Positions 1 to 8,767 of a stretch of 50,810 bases of DNA are shown piece by piece. Position numbers and translations under genes: made by a program. The notes below the pieces were generated by a model. That model saw only the letters and a program-made list of their open reading frames with translations. It was not told where the DNA came from and searched no databases. Source of the stretch: Gemmatimonadota bacterium (GTDB lineage Bacteria > Gemmatimonadota > Gemmatimonadetes > Palauibacterales > KS3-K002); the NCBI GenBank assembly GCA_020344015.1, contig CP070812.1:2644656-2695465 (forward strand). Reading direction: 5' to 3'. Each line of letters opens with the position of its first letter. Position 1 is the first letter of the stretch.

Positions 1-110
1 CGTCGCGCCGACCGCGGATTGGGGATAGACAGACCCGCTACGCTCGCCGCGCCGCTTCCACAAAGCCAGCTCTGGCTCTGTCCTGGCGCCGGCGGGGCGC
101 TCGGCGGGGA

Positions 111-187
111 TGGAGGCGCCGGTGGGATTCGAACCCACGAATAGGGGCTTTGCAGGCCCCCGCCTTAGTCCACTTGGCTACGGCGCC
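111..187 (-). tRNA. tRNA-Cys (anticodon GCA)
   Basis: The minus strand folds as a full cloverleaf. The 7-bp acceptor stem is GGCGCCG/CGGCGCC, the anticodon stem is GGGGC/GCCCC around loop CTGCAAA (anticodon GCA), and the T-arm contains GGTTCGAATCC. The discriminator base is U, as expected for tRNA-Cys, and the 3' CCA is encoded (111-113). A TTGACA-type promoter lies 16 bp upstream of the 5' end. Confidence 0.97.
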
Positions 188-203
188 CTCTGTTCCTGCT
201 ATC

Positions 204-231
204 AAACTAGGCGGCGGCGGCAGCATGTCAA
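204..231 (-). promoter_or_regulatory. Promoter of tRNA-Cys
   Basis: TTGACA (226-231) and TAGTTT (204-209) are separated by 16 bp and end 16 bp before the tRNA 5' end, which fits a short tRNA leader. The same hexamer style recurs at infC and trkA in this window. Confidence 0.6.
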
Positions 232-373
232 TTTGGCCCCTCTCTGTCCCGGCACGCCCGCCGGGGTCATATTACCGACCGTCATGCCTGCAGGAAGCGG
301 GCCACTTCTGAGCGACCTTCCCATGAAGGAAAGAGGCGACAGTGAGCGCGGTCCGACGACAAGAGGTCGGGTG

Positions 374-1933
374 ATGAGGCGGAGGTGCAGCGGTTTGGCG
401 CTGGCCGCGGCGCTCCTGTTGCCGGCAGGCCTCAATGCCCAGTGGTTCGACGCACAGTTCCCGCGCCGGGGCGAGCTGCAGGTGGGGCTGGCAGGGCAGA
501 GCATCAGCGTGGACAGGCGCTTCACGCTCGACGGCTCGCTGCAGCCACTGACCGAGATGTACACCGCGGTGCTGGATTCGCGGCTCGTACCGCCGCTGGA
601 CAGCCTGGACCTGACCCTGGTCGACCTGTTCCCCACACTGGGGCTGGCGGGGCCGGAGGCCAGCACGCTGGGCCCCCTGCAGTACGACATTCTGTACGAG
701 CGGACCCGAGCCCCAATCAGCGTCAGCTTCGCTCCGACACGCTGGCTATCGGTCTTCACCGTGGTCCCCCTCGTGAAGGGCGTTTCGCAACGCGGCGAGC
801 AACTCGACACGCTGGCAGCGAACTCGGGATTCCAGGCGTCCGCCTTCGGCGGCGACCCCAACTCGTTCTTTGCGGGATTGGGGGCGGGTATCGACGCCCT
901 CGACTCGATCGGGGCCGCGGACACGTTGCCGCCGGCCACGCAGGCCGAAGCCGTGGCGTTGCTGGCGGACTCGCGGGCGATCGAGACAGGCCTCCTGGAC
1001 CTGAACGAGCTGTCCTACATGCCGACCGACTCGGGACCGAACGGGACGGCGCTGGCCGGGTTCTACGAGACGGTGCGTAGCGGCTTCGAAGGGTTCGCGC
1101 TGGCTCTGCCGGAGCTGGCGCTGGCTCGGCCGATCGACGAAGAGGCGGCGAAGCTGCTTAGCTCGGGGCCCGAGTTCGGTATCGAGGTTCCGGAACCCCG
1201 CAACAGCGGCGTAACGTTCGGGGACATCGAGTTGGGAATCAGCCTGCAGCCGTTCAACACGTTCCGGCGGCGTGAGGACGGTACGCGACCGATCTTCCCG
1301 CTCCGGGCACGTTTCGACGCGCTTTGGCGGTTCGCGACGGGCACACCCCCGCGGGCAGAGCACCTATTCGATGTGGGCACCGGGGACGGGCAGTCGGATC
1401 TGGAGCTGCGGGGCACGTTCGATGTCGGGCTCGGCAGCTGGTTCTGGCTGTCGGTCTTCGCGGGTTACAACATCCAGATGGAGGGCGAGGTCGAGCGGCT
1501 GGTCACGTCGCGCGAGCTGCCGATCCAGCTGGGCGCATACACATCGCTCGTGAAATGGGACCCGGGCGACGTGCTGACGTTGGCCGCCGTGCCACGGCTC
1601 AACTTCACGCGCAACATCTCGTTCAGCTTTCTCTACCTGCGCGTTCATCATGGAGCAGACTTCGTGCGCGCGGCGGAGCCGCTGCCGGGGGATCCGGCAT
1701 TCGTTCCCGCCGATCTGGAGGAAGGGACCGAGTACACAGCGCGATCGCTGGGCTTTGCCGCTCGCTACTCGTCCACCGAGTGGTCGGGCGACCGGCGCGA
1801 AGGCATACCGGTGGAGGTCGAGCTCCGTTACCGCAACACATCCAAAGTAGAAGGCGGCTTCGTTCCCAAAGGTAACATCTGGGAGGTATCGGTCCGCCTC
1901 TATCGCCTGCTGCTGGGTAGAAAGAAACCGTAA
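374..1933 (+). CDS. Secreted protein, probable outer-membrane beta-barrel
   Basis: A 519-residue protein that I do not recognise at family level. The chosen ATG gives a clean signal peptide (MRRRCSGL, then a hydrophobic stretch ending NAQ). A GTG immediately before it, or an ATG at 323, are alternatives. The mature part has no membrane helices. Its second half alternates short aromatic and polar strands (for example GLGSWFWLSVFAGYNIQM and NISFSFLYLRVHHG), and it ends in a strand-like WEVSVRLYRLLL, as outer-membrane barrels do. It is convergent with recN, whose stop lies 13 bp away. The inferred location is the outer membrane or periplasm; the substrate is unknown. Confidence 0.75.
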   Translation: MRRRCSGLALAAALLLPAGLNAQWFDAQFPRRGELQVGLAGQSISVDRRFTLDGSLQPLTEMYTAVLDSRLVPPLDSLDLTLVDLFPTLGLAGPEASTLGPLQYDILYERTRAPISVSFAPTRWLSVFTVVPLVKGVSQRGEQLDTLAANSGFQASAFGGDPNSFFAGLGAGIDALDSIGAADTLPPATQAEAVALLADSRAIETGLLDLNELSYMPTDSGPNGTALAGFYETVRSGFEGFALALPELALARPIDEEAAKLLSSGPEFGIEVPEPRNSGVTFGDIELGISLQPFNTFRRREDGTRPIFPLRARFDALWRFATGTPPRAEHLFDVGTGDGQSDLELRGTFDVGLGSWFWLSVFAGYNIQMEGEVERLVTSRELPIQLGAYTSLVKWDPGDVLTLAAVPRLNFTRNISFSFLYLRVHHGADFVRAAEPLPGDPAFVPADLEEGTEYTARSLGFAARYSSTEWSGDRREGIPVEVELRYRNTSKVEGGFVPKGNIWEVSVRLYRLLLGRKKP

Positions 1934-1946
1934 GCCGAGAGCGCGA

Positions 1947-3617
1947 TCAGCCGGAGGGCTGCAGAAGAGCGCGGGCGTGCTCGAGCGAAGCCTCGCGTTC
2001 GGGGTCGCCGCCGAGCATGCGCGCGAGGTCGCGTACCCGGTCATCGCCTTGGAGTTCGCTGACCCGGGTCGACGATTTCACCCCCTTCGACTCCTTGGTG
2101 ACTAGCAGGTGGTGATCGGCGAGCGCTGCGATCTGTGGCAAGTGCGTTATGACGAAGACCTGGTGATGGCCGGCGACCGTCTTGAGGCGCTCCGCCACCT
2201 TGCCCCCGACGATCCCGCCGATCCCAGCATCGATTTCGTCGAATATGAGCGTGGGCGTCCGGTCGAGCCGCGCCAGTATGGTCTTGAGTGCCAGCATGAC
2301 TCGGCTCAACTCGCCGCCCGATGCCACCTTCGACAACGAGCGCGGATCGAAGCCCTTATTGAGCGTGACCCGGAACTCCACGTCCTCGGCGCCGGTCGAT
2401 CCTATCGCCGGGCGCCGGCTGAGCGCCACCTCGAACCGCCCGTCCGGCATGCCGAGCTCGGGAAGCAGGCCGCCGACCTCGGCCCCCAACGCCTTCGCCG
2501 CCTTCGCCCGCGACTTACTCAACTGCGCGGCAAGCTTTCCGAGCTGGCCGGCCAGTGTCTCCTCCTCTCGCGCCAGCTCTTCCAGCTCGAACCCGGCCAG
2601 GTCGAGGCCGGCCAACTCCTGACGGGCACTCACGCCCGCAGCAATCACGTCCGCCAGCGTCGGGCCATACTTCGCCTTGAGGCGGTAGAGCATGTCGATC
2701 CGGCCGCGGATGCGCTCTAGCGCGTCGGGACTCATGTCGATCGACTCCTTGTAGGCACTCAGCCGTTCGCCAAGCTCTTGGGCCGTGTAGTAGGCCGTGT
2801 CGAACAGTTCGCCGAATTGAGCCTCGGTTGCTGGATCGACTTTGGCGAGGGCGGCCAGCTCGCGGCGCAGGCCGCCGAGTCGCTCGTAGACCGAGCCATC
2901 ACCGGAATAGACGGCATCGGAGAGTGCCGTCGCTCGCTCGATAAGCTCTTCGGCGTGCGCCAAGCGCCGCTCCTCATCGGCCAGCTGGAGGTCCTCTTCC
3001 GGGTCACTCAGTTCGGCGCTCGTGATCTCCTCGGCTTGATGGCGCAGCAGCTCAGCCCGCTCTTCGGTTCGCGTTCGACGCTCCTCGACCTCGGCGCGTT
3101 TGCGACGCACTTCGCTGAGCTGCGACCAGCAGTCATGCAACTCGCTCGCCAGCTCCAGCGCACCGCCGAACGCATCGAGGATATCTCGCTGCGGTCCCGC
3201 GTGAAGGAGCGTCTGGTGCTCGTGCTGCCCATGCAGATCCACGAGTGCACCTCCGAACTCACCGGTGAGTGAGGCCGTCGCCGGCGAGCCGTTGACCCAG
3301 GCGCGGCTGCGCCCGCTGGCGTTGACCTCACGCTTGAGGACGAGCCAGCCTTCACCGGCGTCGATGCCGGCAGCATCGCAGCGCTGCAGCAGGTCATCGC
3401 GCTCGCCGATATCGAATACCGCTTCGACTACGGCCCGCTGCTCGCCGGCACGTATTACATCGGTGGCCGCGCGTTCGCCGAGCACCAGTGACAGCGCGCC
3501 GACGATGATCGACTTACCGGCGCCCGTCTCACCGGTGAGCACGACGAGGCCCGGATCGAACTGGAGGCTCAGGTCTTCGATGACCGCGTAGTTCTTGATT
3601 CGCAGCTCGGTAAGCAC
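1947..3617 (-). CDS. recN: DNA repair protein RecN
   Basis: RecN is an SMC-like ATPase that acts at double-strand breaks and promotes cohesion of damaged DNA. The 556-residue length is normal for the family. The N-terminal Walker A GETGAGKS is at residues 29-36, followed by long coiled-coil arms (about 150-370). The signature SGGELSRVMLALK and Walker B LIFDEIDAGIGG lie in the C-terminal half. The start codon is GTG at 3617. The gene is the last of the long minus-strand housekeeping run and follows nadK by 12 bp, so the two are probably co-transcribed. No LexA-type box is visible directly upstream, so SOS control of recN itself is not evident. Confidence 0.97.
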   Translation of the reverse strand: MLTELRIKNYAVIEDLSLQFDPGLVVLTGETGAGKSIIVGALSLVLGERAATDVIRAGEQRAVVEAVFDIGERDDLLQRCDAAGIDAGEGWLVLKREVNASGRSRAWVNGSPATASLTGEFGGALVDLHGQHEHQTLLHAGPQRDILDAFGGALELASELHDCWSQLSEVRRKRAEVEERRTRTEERAELLRHQAEEITSAELSDPEEDLQLADEERRLAHAEELIERATALSDAVYSGDGSVYERLGGLRRELAALAKVDPATEAQFGELFDTAYYTAQELGERLSAYKESIDMSPDALERIRGRIDMLYRLKAKYGPTLADVIAAGVSARQELAGLDLAGFELEELAREEETLAGQLGKLAAQLSKSRAKAAKALGAEVGGLLPELGMPDGRFEVALSRRPAIGSTGAEDVEFRVTLNKGFDPRSLSKVASGGELSRVMLALKTILARLDRTPTLIFDEIDAGIGGIVGGKVAERLKTVAGHHQVFVITHLPQIAALADHHLLVTKESKGVKSSTRVSELQGDDRVRDLARMLGGDPEREASLEHARALLQPSG

Positions 3618-3629
3618 GGTGATAGAAGG

Positions 3630-4505
3630 CTAGTGATCGTCCTTCATCCCCTCGGACACGTCGCCCCATTTGAGCTTGCGGCGAAGCAGCGAGAAGAAGG
3701 ACTGTCCGGGCAGGCGAACCAGGCGCACGGGTTCCGGCGCTTTGCAGACCACGACTCGATCGCCGGGTTTGAGCTGCGATCCCACCTGCCCATCGATGGT
3801 GAGGATGAGGTCCTCGGGTGATGAAACGACCTCCAGCGTGATCTGGGCGCTGGCGCGCAGCACGAGCGGCCGCACGGCCAGGGTGTGCGGGCAGATGGGT
3901 GTCACGACGATGGCGTCGAGTCGCGGGTCGACGATCGGGCCGCCGGCCGACAGAGAGTAGGCGGTGGATCCGGTCGGCGTCGCCACGATCACTCCGTCTC
4001 CCCGGTAGAGGCCGACTTCATCCTCATCCACCCAGACCTTGAGGTGCACGACGCGGACCAGCCCGCCACGGTGCAGGACCGCATCATTGAGTGCGTAGAA
4101 GGGCTCCGCTTCGTCGCGCCGATGCTCGAGCCGCGCTTCGAGCCCCATCCGCGTATCGAGAACGAAGTCACCTCCCGCGATCCGCGCCAGCGATTCCTCC
4201 AGCTCCTCGAGGCCACTCGCCGTCAGGAAGCCCAGCCGCCCCAGGTTGACCCCCAGCACGGGAGTGCCAGCCGGTCCTGCCCAACGGGCGCCGCCCAGCA
4301 GAGCGCCGTCTCCGCCCAGCGTGACCAGGAGGTCGATCTCCTCCGGGAGCTTGGGCAGCTCCCCAACCTCCGCCTTGCGCCCGACGCGCAGCTCGGGAGC
4401 CAGGAACAGCTCGAACTCATGCTTCGGCGCGATCTTCAACAGGCGATCAAGCGCCTCGCTGACGTTTCTGTACTTGGGGTTACCGACAACGCCGATCCGT
4501 TTCAT
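3630..4505 (-). CDS. nadK: NAD kinase
   Basis: This enzyme phosphorylates NAD to NADP in the cytoplasm. The 291-residue protein carries the family motifs in order: GGDG at residues 64-67, LGRLGFLT, NDAVLHRG, and the NAD-binding stretch GDGVIVATPTGSTAYSLSAG. I chose the ATG at 4505 (MKRIGVVG) because GAGGTG sits 6 bp before it. The longer reading from 4553 would add 16 residues without an RBS. It lies between ispA and recN on the same strand. In many bacteria the neighbour of ispA/xseB would be dxs; no dxs is present here. Confidence 0.95.
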   Translation of the reverse strand: MKRIGVVGNPKYRNVSEALDRLLKIAPKHEFELFLAPELRVGRKAEVGELPKLPEEIDLLVTLGGDGALLGGARWAGPAGTPVLGVNLGRLGFLTASGLEELEESLARIAGGDFVLDTRMGLEARLEHRRDEAEPFYALNDAVLHRGGLVRVVHLKVWVDEDEVGLYRGDGVIVATPTGSTAYSLSAGGPIVDPRLDAIVVTPICPHTLAVRPLVLRASAQITLEVVSSPEDLILTIDGQVGSQLKPGDRVVVCKAPEPVRLVRLPGQSFFSLLRRKLKWGDVSEGMKDDH

Positions 4506-4609
4506 CCGGCTCACACCTCGCTGCTGCCAATCAGGATGACCGCCGGGAGTCAACGCGACGTCAACACCGTTCCGGGCCCCCGCCCGGCTGCCCCTGCCCC
4601 CGGCACCCT

Positions 4610-5509
4610 CTAACTCTCGCGTTCTACGACGTGGATGGCCAGCCCCTCGAGGGCGGGGCTCGCGATAGCGGCCCGGCGAAGTGCCGCGATCGCCTCGTCG
4701 GCCAGGCGCCGCGCCTCGGCCCGCGCCCGCTCCATACCAAAGACGCCGGGGTACGTTGCCTTGCCCAGCTCGCGATCGCTATGGGCGTCCTTGCCGAGGG
4801 AGGCTGTCGTGCCTTCCTCGTCCAGAACATCATCGGCGATCTGGAAGGCGAGGCCGACACGCTCGCCGTAGTCGGTGACCGCCTGCAGGATAGGCGGCGT
4901 CAGGCGCCCAACGCGACCGCCCAGGCGCGCCGCCGCCCGGATCAAGGCGCCGGTCTTACGGCGGTGGATTTCGACCAGCTCGTCACCGGTCACCGCCTGC
5001 CCTTCGCTGATCAGGTCGAGCACCTGGCCGCCGACCATGCCCTGGGGACCCGCCGCCTCCGAGAGCTCGGCCACGAGCACGGCGCTCTCCGCCGCCGGCA
5101 GCCCCATCGCCCGTGCCTCTTCGGCTACGACCCAGCTGGCCAGCGGGACCATCGCGGCGGCGGCGATCGTCGCGCGCTCGGCGCCGAACGCGCGATGGCA
5201 CGTCGGACGGCCGCGCCGCCAATCATCGTCGTCCATGCAAGGAAGGTCATCGTGCACGAGAGAGTACGCATGCACGATCTCCAGCGCCGTCGCCAACCTG
5301 CTCACCCTGTGATCCGGCGCGCGACCCGAGACCTCGTAGCTGGCGAGGAAGAGGATGGCCCGGAACCGTTTACCTCCACCCTCGCAGGCGTAGCGGATCG
5401 GCTCGGTCAGCCACTCGTCGACGCCCGTTAGGTAGTCGTCGAGGACGGCGGTCAGCGCGCGGTTGACGTGCTCCCTGGTCTCGTCGAGAAAGGCGTCGAA
5501 GTCGTACAC
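4610..5509 (-). CDS. ispA: Polyprenyl (farnesyl) diphosphate synthase
   Basis: A short-chain trans-prenyltransferase that condenses IPP with allylic diphosphates to make FPP or GPP for quinone and undecaprenyl lipid synthesis. The first Asp-rich motif DDLPCMD is at about residues 87-93 and is followed by WRRGRPTCH. The second motif QIADDVLDEE is near residue 220, and GGKRFR is at 45-50. A GTG at 5509 (VYDFDAFL) gives 299 residues, the usual IspA length. The frame remains open upstream through a heptamer repeat array, so translation from 5578 cannot be excluded, but that extension is repeat-derived. No good RBS precedes the GTG. The gene follows xseB, a common pairing. Confidence 0.9.
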   Translation of the reverse strand: MYDFDAFLDETREHVNRALTAVLDDYLTGVDEWLTEPIRYACEGGGKRFRAILFLASYEVSGRAPDHRVSRLATALEIVHAYSLVHDDLPCMDDDDWRRGRPTCHRAFGAERATIAAAAMVPLASWVVAEEARAMGLPAAESAVLVAELSEAAGPQGMVGGQVLDLISEGQAVTGDELVEIHRRKTGALIRAAARLGGRVGRLTPPILQAVTDYGERVGLAFQIADDVLDEEGTTASLGKDAHSDRELGKATYPGVFGMERARAEARRLADEAIAALRRAAIASPALEGLAIHVVERES

Positions 5510-5516
5510 CGTATTA

Positions 5517-5590
5517 CAGTGGTCGGTGGTCGGTGGTCGGTAGCCAGTAACCGGCAACCAAGAACCGACAACTGACAACCGACGACCGAC
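5517..5590. repeat. Heptanucleotide array with inverted symmetry
   Basis: About ten consecutive 7-bp units run in strict phase: GTGGTCG three times, then GTAGCCA, GTAACCG, GCAACCA, AGAACCG, ACAACTG, ACAACCG, ACGACCG. The left units are roughly complementary to the right ones, so the array can form a long imperfect hairpin. It fills the ispA-xseB gap and touches the xseB stop codon. Confidence 0.85.
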
Positions 5591-5835
5591 TACTCCTCAC
5601 CGACTTCCGCATCCAGATCGATGTCTGCCAACCGCTGCCGCCCGCGCCTATCCACCAGCACCTGCTTGATCCGGCCTTCCGACTCGATCAGCTCGTTTTC
5701 GGCGGCGCGGATCAGCTCCATCCCTTCATCGAACAGGCGGAGCGCGTCCTCCAGCTCGAGCTCCTCGCGCTCGAGGCTCTCGACGATCTCCTCGAGCCGG
5801 TTCAGCGCCTCACCCAAGCGGAACTTCTCAGCCAT
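5590..5835 (-). CDS. xseB: Exodeoxyribonuclease VII small subunit
   Basis: XseB is the small helical subunit of exonuclease VII, which degrades single-stranded DNA in both directions. The 81-residue protein has the family pattern FRLGEALNRLEEIVESLE, then LELEDALRLFDEGMELI, with a charged C-terminal tail. It starts 6 bp after the xseA stop on the same strand, so the two subunits are translationally close. Its stop codon lies at the edge of the heptamer repeat array that separates it from ispA. Confidence 0.95.
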   Translation of the reverse strand: MAEKFRLGEALNRLEEIVESLEREELELEDALRLFDEGMELIRAAENELIESEGRIKQVLVDRRGRQRLADIDLDAEVGEE

Positions 5836-5841
5836 GGCCTA

Positions 5842-7029
5842 TCATGCCTCTTCGCTCACGGTCTCTGCCCGGGCACGCACGCGACCGTCCTTGAGACGTA
5901 GAGTGAATTCGGACCCGGGACGGAAAGCAGAGACGCCGCGGAGCACCTTCCCTTCCCTGTCCAGCGCTAGACTGTAGCCGCGCTGCAAAACCTCCATCGG
6001 GCCCAGCGCCCCGAGACGCCGGCGCAAGGCCTCGACCATCAGTCTGCGTCGAGCGATACCTGCCCGCACCGTCTCGACCAGGCGCTCCTCCAGGCGCTCG
6101 ACGCGCTGACGACCACGCATAGTGCTATCCTGAAGAGACGCAGCCAAGGCCTCACCCGCCTGGGCGAGCTCTTTGCGCAGTCGGGTTCGGTCGGGCACCG
6201 CGATCTCGGCGGCGGCGGAAGGGGTCGCAGCACGGACGTCGGCGACGAGGTCGGCGAGCGTCACATCAACCTCATGGCCCACGGCCGAGATGACCGGTAT
6301 CGCTGACGCCGCGATCGCTCGGACTACTCGCTCATCGTTGAAGGCCCGCAGGTCCTCCAGGGACCCGCCTCCGCGCCCCACTATGAGGACCTCGGCTCGG
6401 GCCGGTCGGGTGGCGTGCCGTAGCGCGTCAACCAGGGAGCTCGGTGCCTCATCGCCCTGCACGCGCGCCGGGTAGACCAAAACGTCAGTCCAGGGCGCGC
6501 GGCGACGGACAATCGAAACGATATCGCGGATCGCCGCACCTTCCAACGATGTAATAACGCCGAGGCAGGCCGGATGGCTCGGAACTTTCCGCTTACGGGC
6601 CGGATCGAGCAGCCCTTCGTTTTCAAGCTTCGCGCGCAGGCGTTCGAACGCCAGTCGCCAGAGGCCTTCTCCCTTGGCGCTCAGCTCGCGAACGACAAAC
6701 TGGAAACGGCCGGCACGCTCATAGATCGACAGGTACCCAAACGCATGGACCGCCATTCCCTCCGGCGGCTCGGCGGGCAGCGAACGGGCCGCCTCGCGCC
6801 ACATGACGCAGCCCAGCTGCGCCCGCTTGTCTTTCAGCGTGAAGAAGCAGTGGCCGGCGGCATACCGTTTGAACCCGGACACCTCGCCGGCCACCCAGAT
6901 GAGCGGCAGCGACCCTTCGAGGAGCCTACGTGCCAGCGCGTTGACCTGGCTAACGCTCCAAACCTCTGGAACCCGATCGCGACCGAGTGCGCCTGTGTTC
7001 GCCGCCTGGAAGAACAGGTCGTCGTTCAC
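5842..7029 (-). CDS. xseA: Exodeoxyribonuclease VII large subunit
   Basis: This is the catalytic subunit of exonuclease VII. The 395-residue protein has an N-terminal OB-fold (about 20-115, with GEVSGFKRYAAGHCFFTLKD). The catalytic domain includes GRGGGSLEDLRAFNDE and SAVGHEVDVTLADLVADVRA. The C-terminal coiled coil is shorter than in E. coli XseA (456 residues), which is common in other phyla. The start is a GTG that overlaps the folD stop as GTGA, indicating translational coupling with folD. Confidence 0.95.
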   Translation of the reverse strand: MNDDLFFQAANTGALGRDRVPEVWSVSQVNALARRLLEGSLPLIWVAGEVSGFKRYAAGHCFFTLKDKRAQLGCVMWREAARSLPAEPPEGMAVHAFGYLSIYERAGRFQFVVRELSAKGEGLWRLAFERLRAKLENEGLLDPARKRKVPSHPACLGVITSLEGAAIRDIVSIVRRRAPWTDVLVYPARVQGDEAPSSLVDALRHATRPARAEVLIVGRGGGSLEDLRAFNDERVVRAIAASAIPVISAVGHEVDVTLADLVADVRAATPSAAAEIAVPDRTRLRKELAQAGEALAASLQDSTMRGRQRVERLEERLVETVRAGIARRRLMVEALRRRLGALGPMEVLQRGYSLALDREGKVLRGVSAFRPGSEFTLRLKDGRVRARAETVSEEA

Positions 7030-7922
7030 GAAACGCCGGTGATCTCCCGCGCCGCCTGTATGCAGTTGGTGAGTAGCATGGCGATCGTCATCGGCCCGAC
7101 GCCTCCGGGCACCGGCGTGATCGCGCTGGCGATCTCGAAGACCTCATCGTAGGCCACGTCGCCGACCAGCCTGTAACCCTTCTCGGTGCTGTCGTCGTCC
7201 ACCCGGTTAACTCCGACATCGATAACGACCGCGCCGGGCTTTACCGACTCGGCCTTCACGAACTCGGGCACGCCGATGGCCGCAACCAGAATGTCGCCCT
7301 CGCGTAGAACCGCCGGGAGATCAGGAGTGCGACTGTGGGCGAGCGTTACCGTGGCGTTGCCGCCTTTCATCTTCTGCGAGAGCAGCACCGAAAGCGGTTT
7401 CCCTACTATGTTCGACCGCCCCACGATCGCCACGCGCTTCCCCGACGGATCGTTGCCGGTCCGCATGAGGAGCTCCACAACCCCGGCCGGAGTCGCCGAA
7501 CGAAACGCTGTCAGATCGCCGATCATCATCCGTCCCACGCTCACCGGGTGGAATCCATCTACGTCTTTCTCGGGAGCGATCCGGAAGATGATGTCCTGCT
7601 CCTCGATCTGCGGCGGCAGCGGAAGCTGGACGAGGATACCGTGGACCGACTCATCGGCATTCAGCCTGTCGATGACGGCCTCCAGCTCGGCCTGCGTCGT
7701 CTCCTCGGACATCTTGATGACCTCCGACTTGATGCCCGTCTCTTCGCAAGCCTTGGCTTTCATCCGCACGTATACGGCGCTGGCTGGGTTCTCACCGACG
7801 AGTACCACCGAAAGTCCCGGTACGACCCCTTTGGCCGCCAGTTCATCGACTGCCTGCTTCACTTCGCCGCGGATCTCCGCCGCTATCCTCTTTCCATCGA
7901 TTACCTCTGCCACCCTAGTCAC
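7026..7922 (-). CDS. folD: Bifunctional methylenetetrahydrofolate dehydrogenase/cyclohydrolase
   Basis: FolD interconverts 5,10-methylene-THF and 10-formyl-THF in one-carbon metabolism, using NADP. The 298-residue protein contains the substrate region YVRMKAKACEETGI with the catalytic lysine, GILVQLPLPPQ, the dinucleotide-binding GRSNIVGKPLSVLL, and the C-terminal PGGVGPMTIAMLL. It overlaps xseA downstream and ymdB upstream by 4 bp each, so ymdB-folD-xseA forms a tightly coupled set. Confidence 0.97.
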   Translation of the reverse strand: MTRVAEVIDGKRIAAEIRGEVKQAVDELAAKGVVPGLSVVLVGENPASAVYVRMKAKACEETGIKSEVIKMSEETTQAELEAVIDRLNADESVHGILVQLPLPPQIEEQDIIFRIAPEKDVDGFHPVSVGRMMIGDLTAFRSATPAGVVELLMRTGNDPSGKRVAIVGRSNIVGKPLSVLLSQKMKGGNATVTLAHSRTPDLPAVLREGDILVAAIGVPEFVKAESVKPGAVVIDVGVNRVDDDSTEKGYRLVGDVAYDEVFEIASAITPVPGGVGPMTIAMLLTNCIQAAREITGVS

Positions 7923-8704
7923 TCCTCTTCATAGACCAGATCGATACGCTCGATTCTCTTCGCGTGCCCGGAAGCCGTGTCGACATCGACCACAGCCCCC
8001 TGCAACCTCAACTCGCCGTCGGCCGGCTCGAGACGGACTCGCCGGCCCAAAGCCGCCCGCTGGATCGCCTGCTCGGCCCGGTAGCCGATAACCCCACAAT
8101 GGGAACCGGTCATACCCAAATCGGTCACGTACGCCGTGCCACCCGGAAGGATGCGGGCATCGGCGGTCGGCACATGCGTGTGCGTTCCGACGATCGCGCT
8201 GACCAGCCCGTCCATGTATCGGGCGAACGCCTGCTTCTCGGCGGTCGCTTCGGCGTGGAAGTCTATGACGATGATGTTCGTCTCGGCACGAAGCTCGTCG
8301 ACAAGCGAACGGCCTACCCGAAACGGATCGTCGAGGGCTGGCATGAAGACACGGCCTTGCAAGTTCAGTACCGCGACCTTGCCGGCTGCGCTCTCGACGA
8401 CGTGCGCTCCGCTGCCCGGATTGCCCGGTGGATAATTGGCCGGTCTCAAGAGGCGCGGCTCGGACTCGAGCAGCGATAGCCCTTCACGGCGATCCCAGAT
8501 GTGGTTGCCCGAGGTGACGACATCGACGCCCATATCGAGGAGATCCGACACGGTCGGACCCGTCACGCCGAAGCCGGCGGCGAGGTTCTCGCCGTTGGCG
8601 ACGACGACGTCCGCCGCCTTTTCTTCGCGCAGCTGCGGAAGCAGTGCTCGGGCGACGCGGCGCCCGGGTTTGCCCACCAAGTCGGCAACGAAAAGGATTC
8701 TCAT
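7919..8704 (-). CDS. ymdB: YmdB-family metallophosphoesterase
   Basis: This belongs to the calcineurin-like phosphoesterase subfamily typified by Bacillus YmdB, whose members hydrolyse 2',3'-cyclic nucleotides. The 261-residue protein shows the metal-ligand motifs FVADLVGKPGR, NGEN, TSGNHIWD, DFHAEAT and GTHTHVPTAD. It follows rny with 63 bp between, and rny-ymdB adjacency is conserved in several phyla, which suggests a link to RNA turnover (inference). It overlaps folD by 4 bp. Confidence 0.93.
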   Translation of the reverse strand: MRILFVADLVGKPGRRVARALLPQLREEKAADVVVANGENLAAGFGVTGPTVSDLLDMGVDVVTSGNHIWDRREGLSLLESEPRLLRPANYPPGNPGSGAHVVESAAGKVAVLNLQGRVFMPALDDPFRVGRSLVDELRAETNIIVIDFHAEATAEKQAFARYMDGLVSAIVGTHTHVPTADARILPGGTAYVTDLGMTGSHCGVIGYRAEQAIQRAALGRRVRLEPADGELRLQGAVVDVDTASGHAKRIERIDLVYEEE

Positions 8705-8767
8705 ATGCAGGGGCCGGATTGGGCTGTGCCAGGCTCGAGCGCCGGGCGACCGCTGTAGCCGGCCAAC

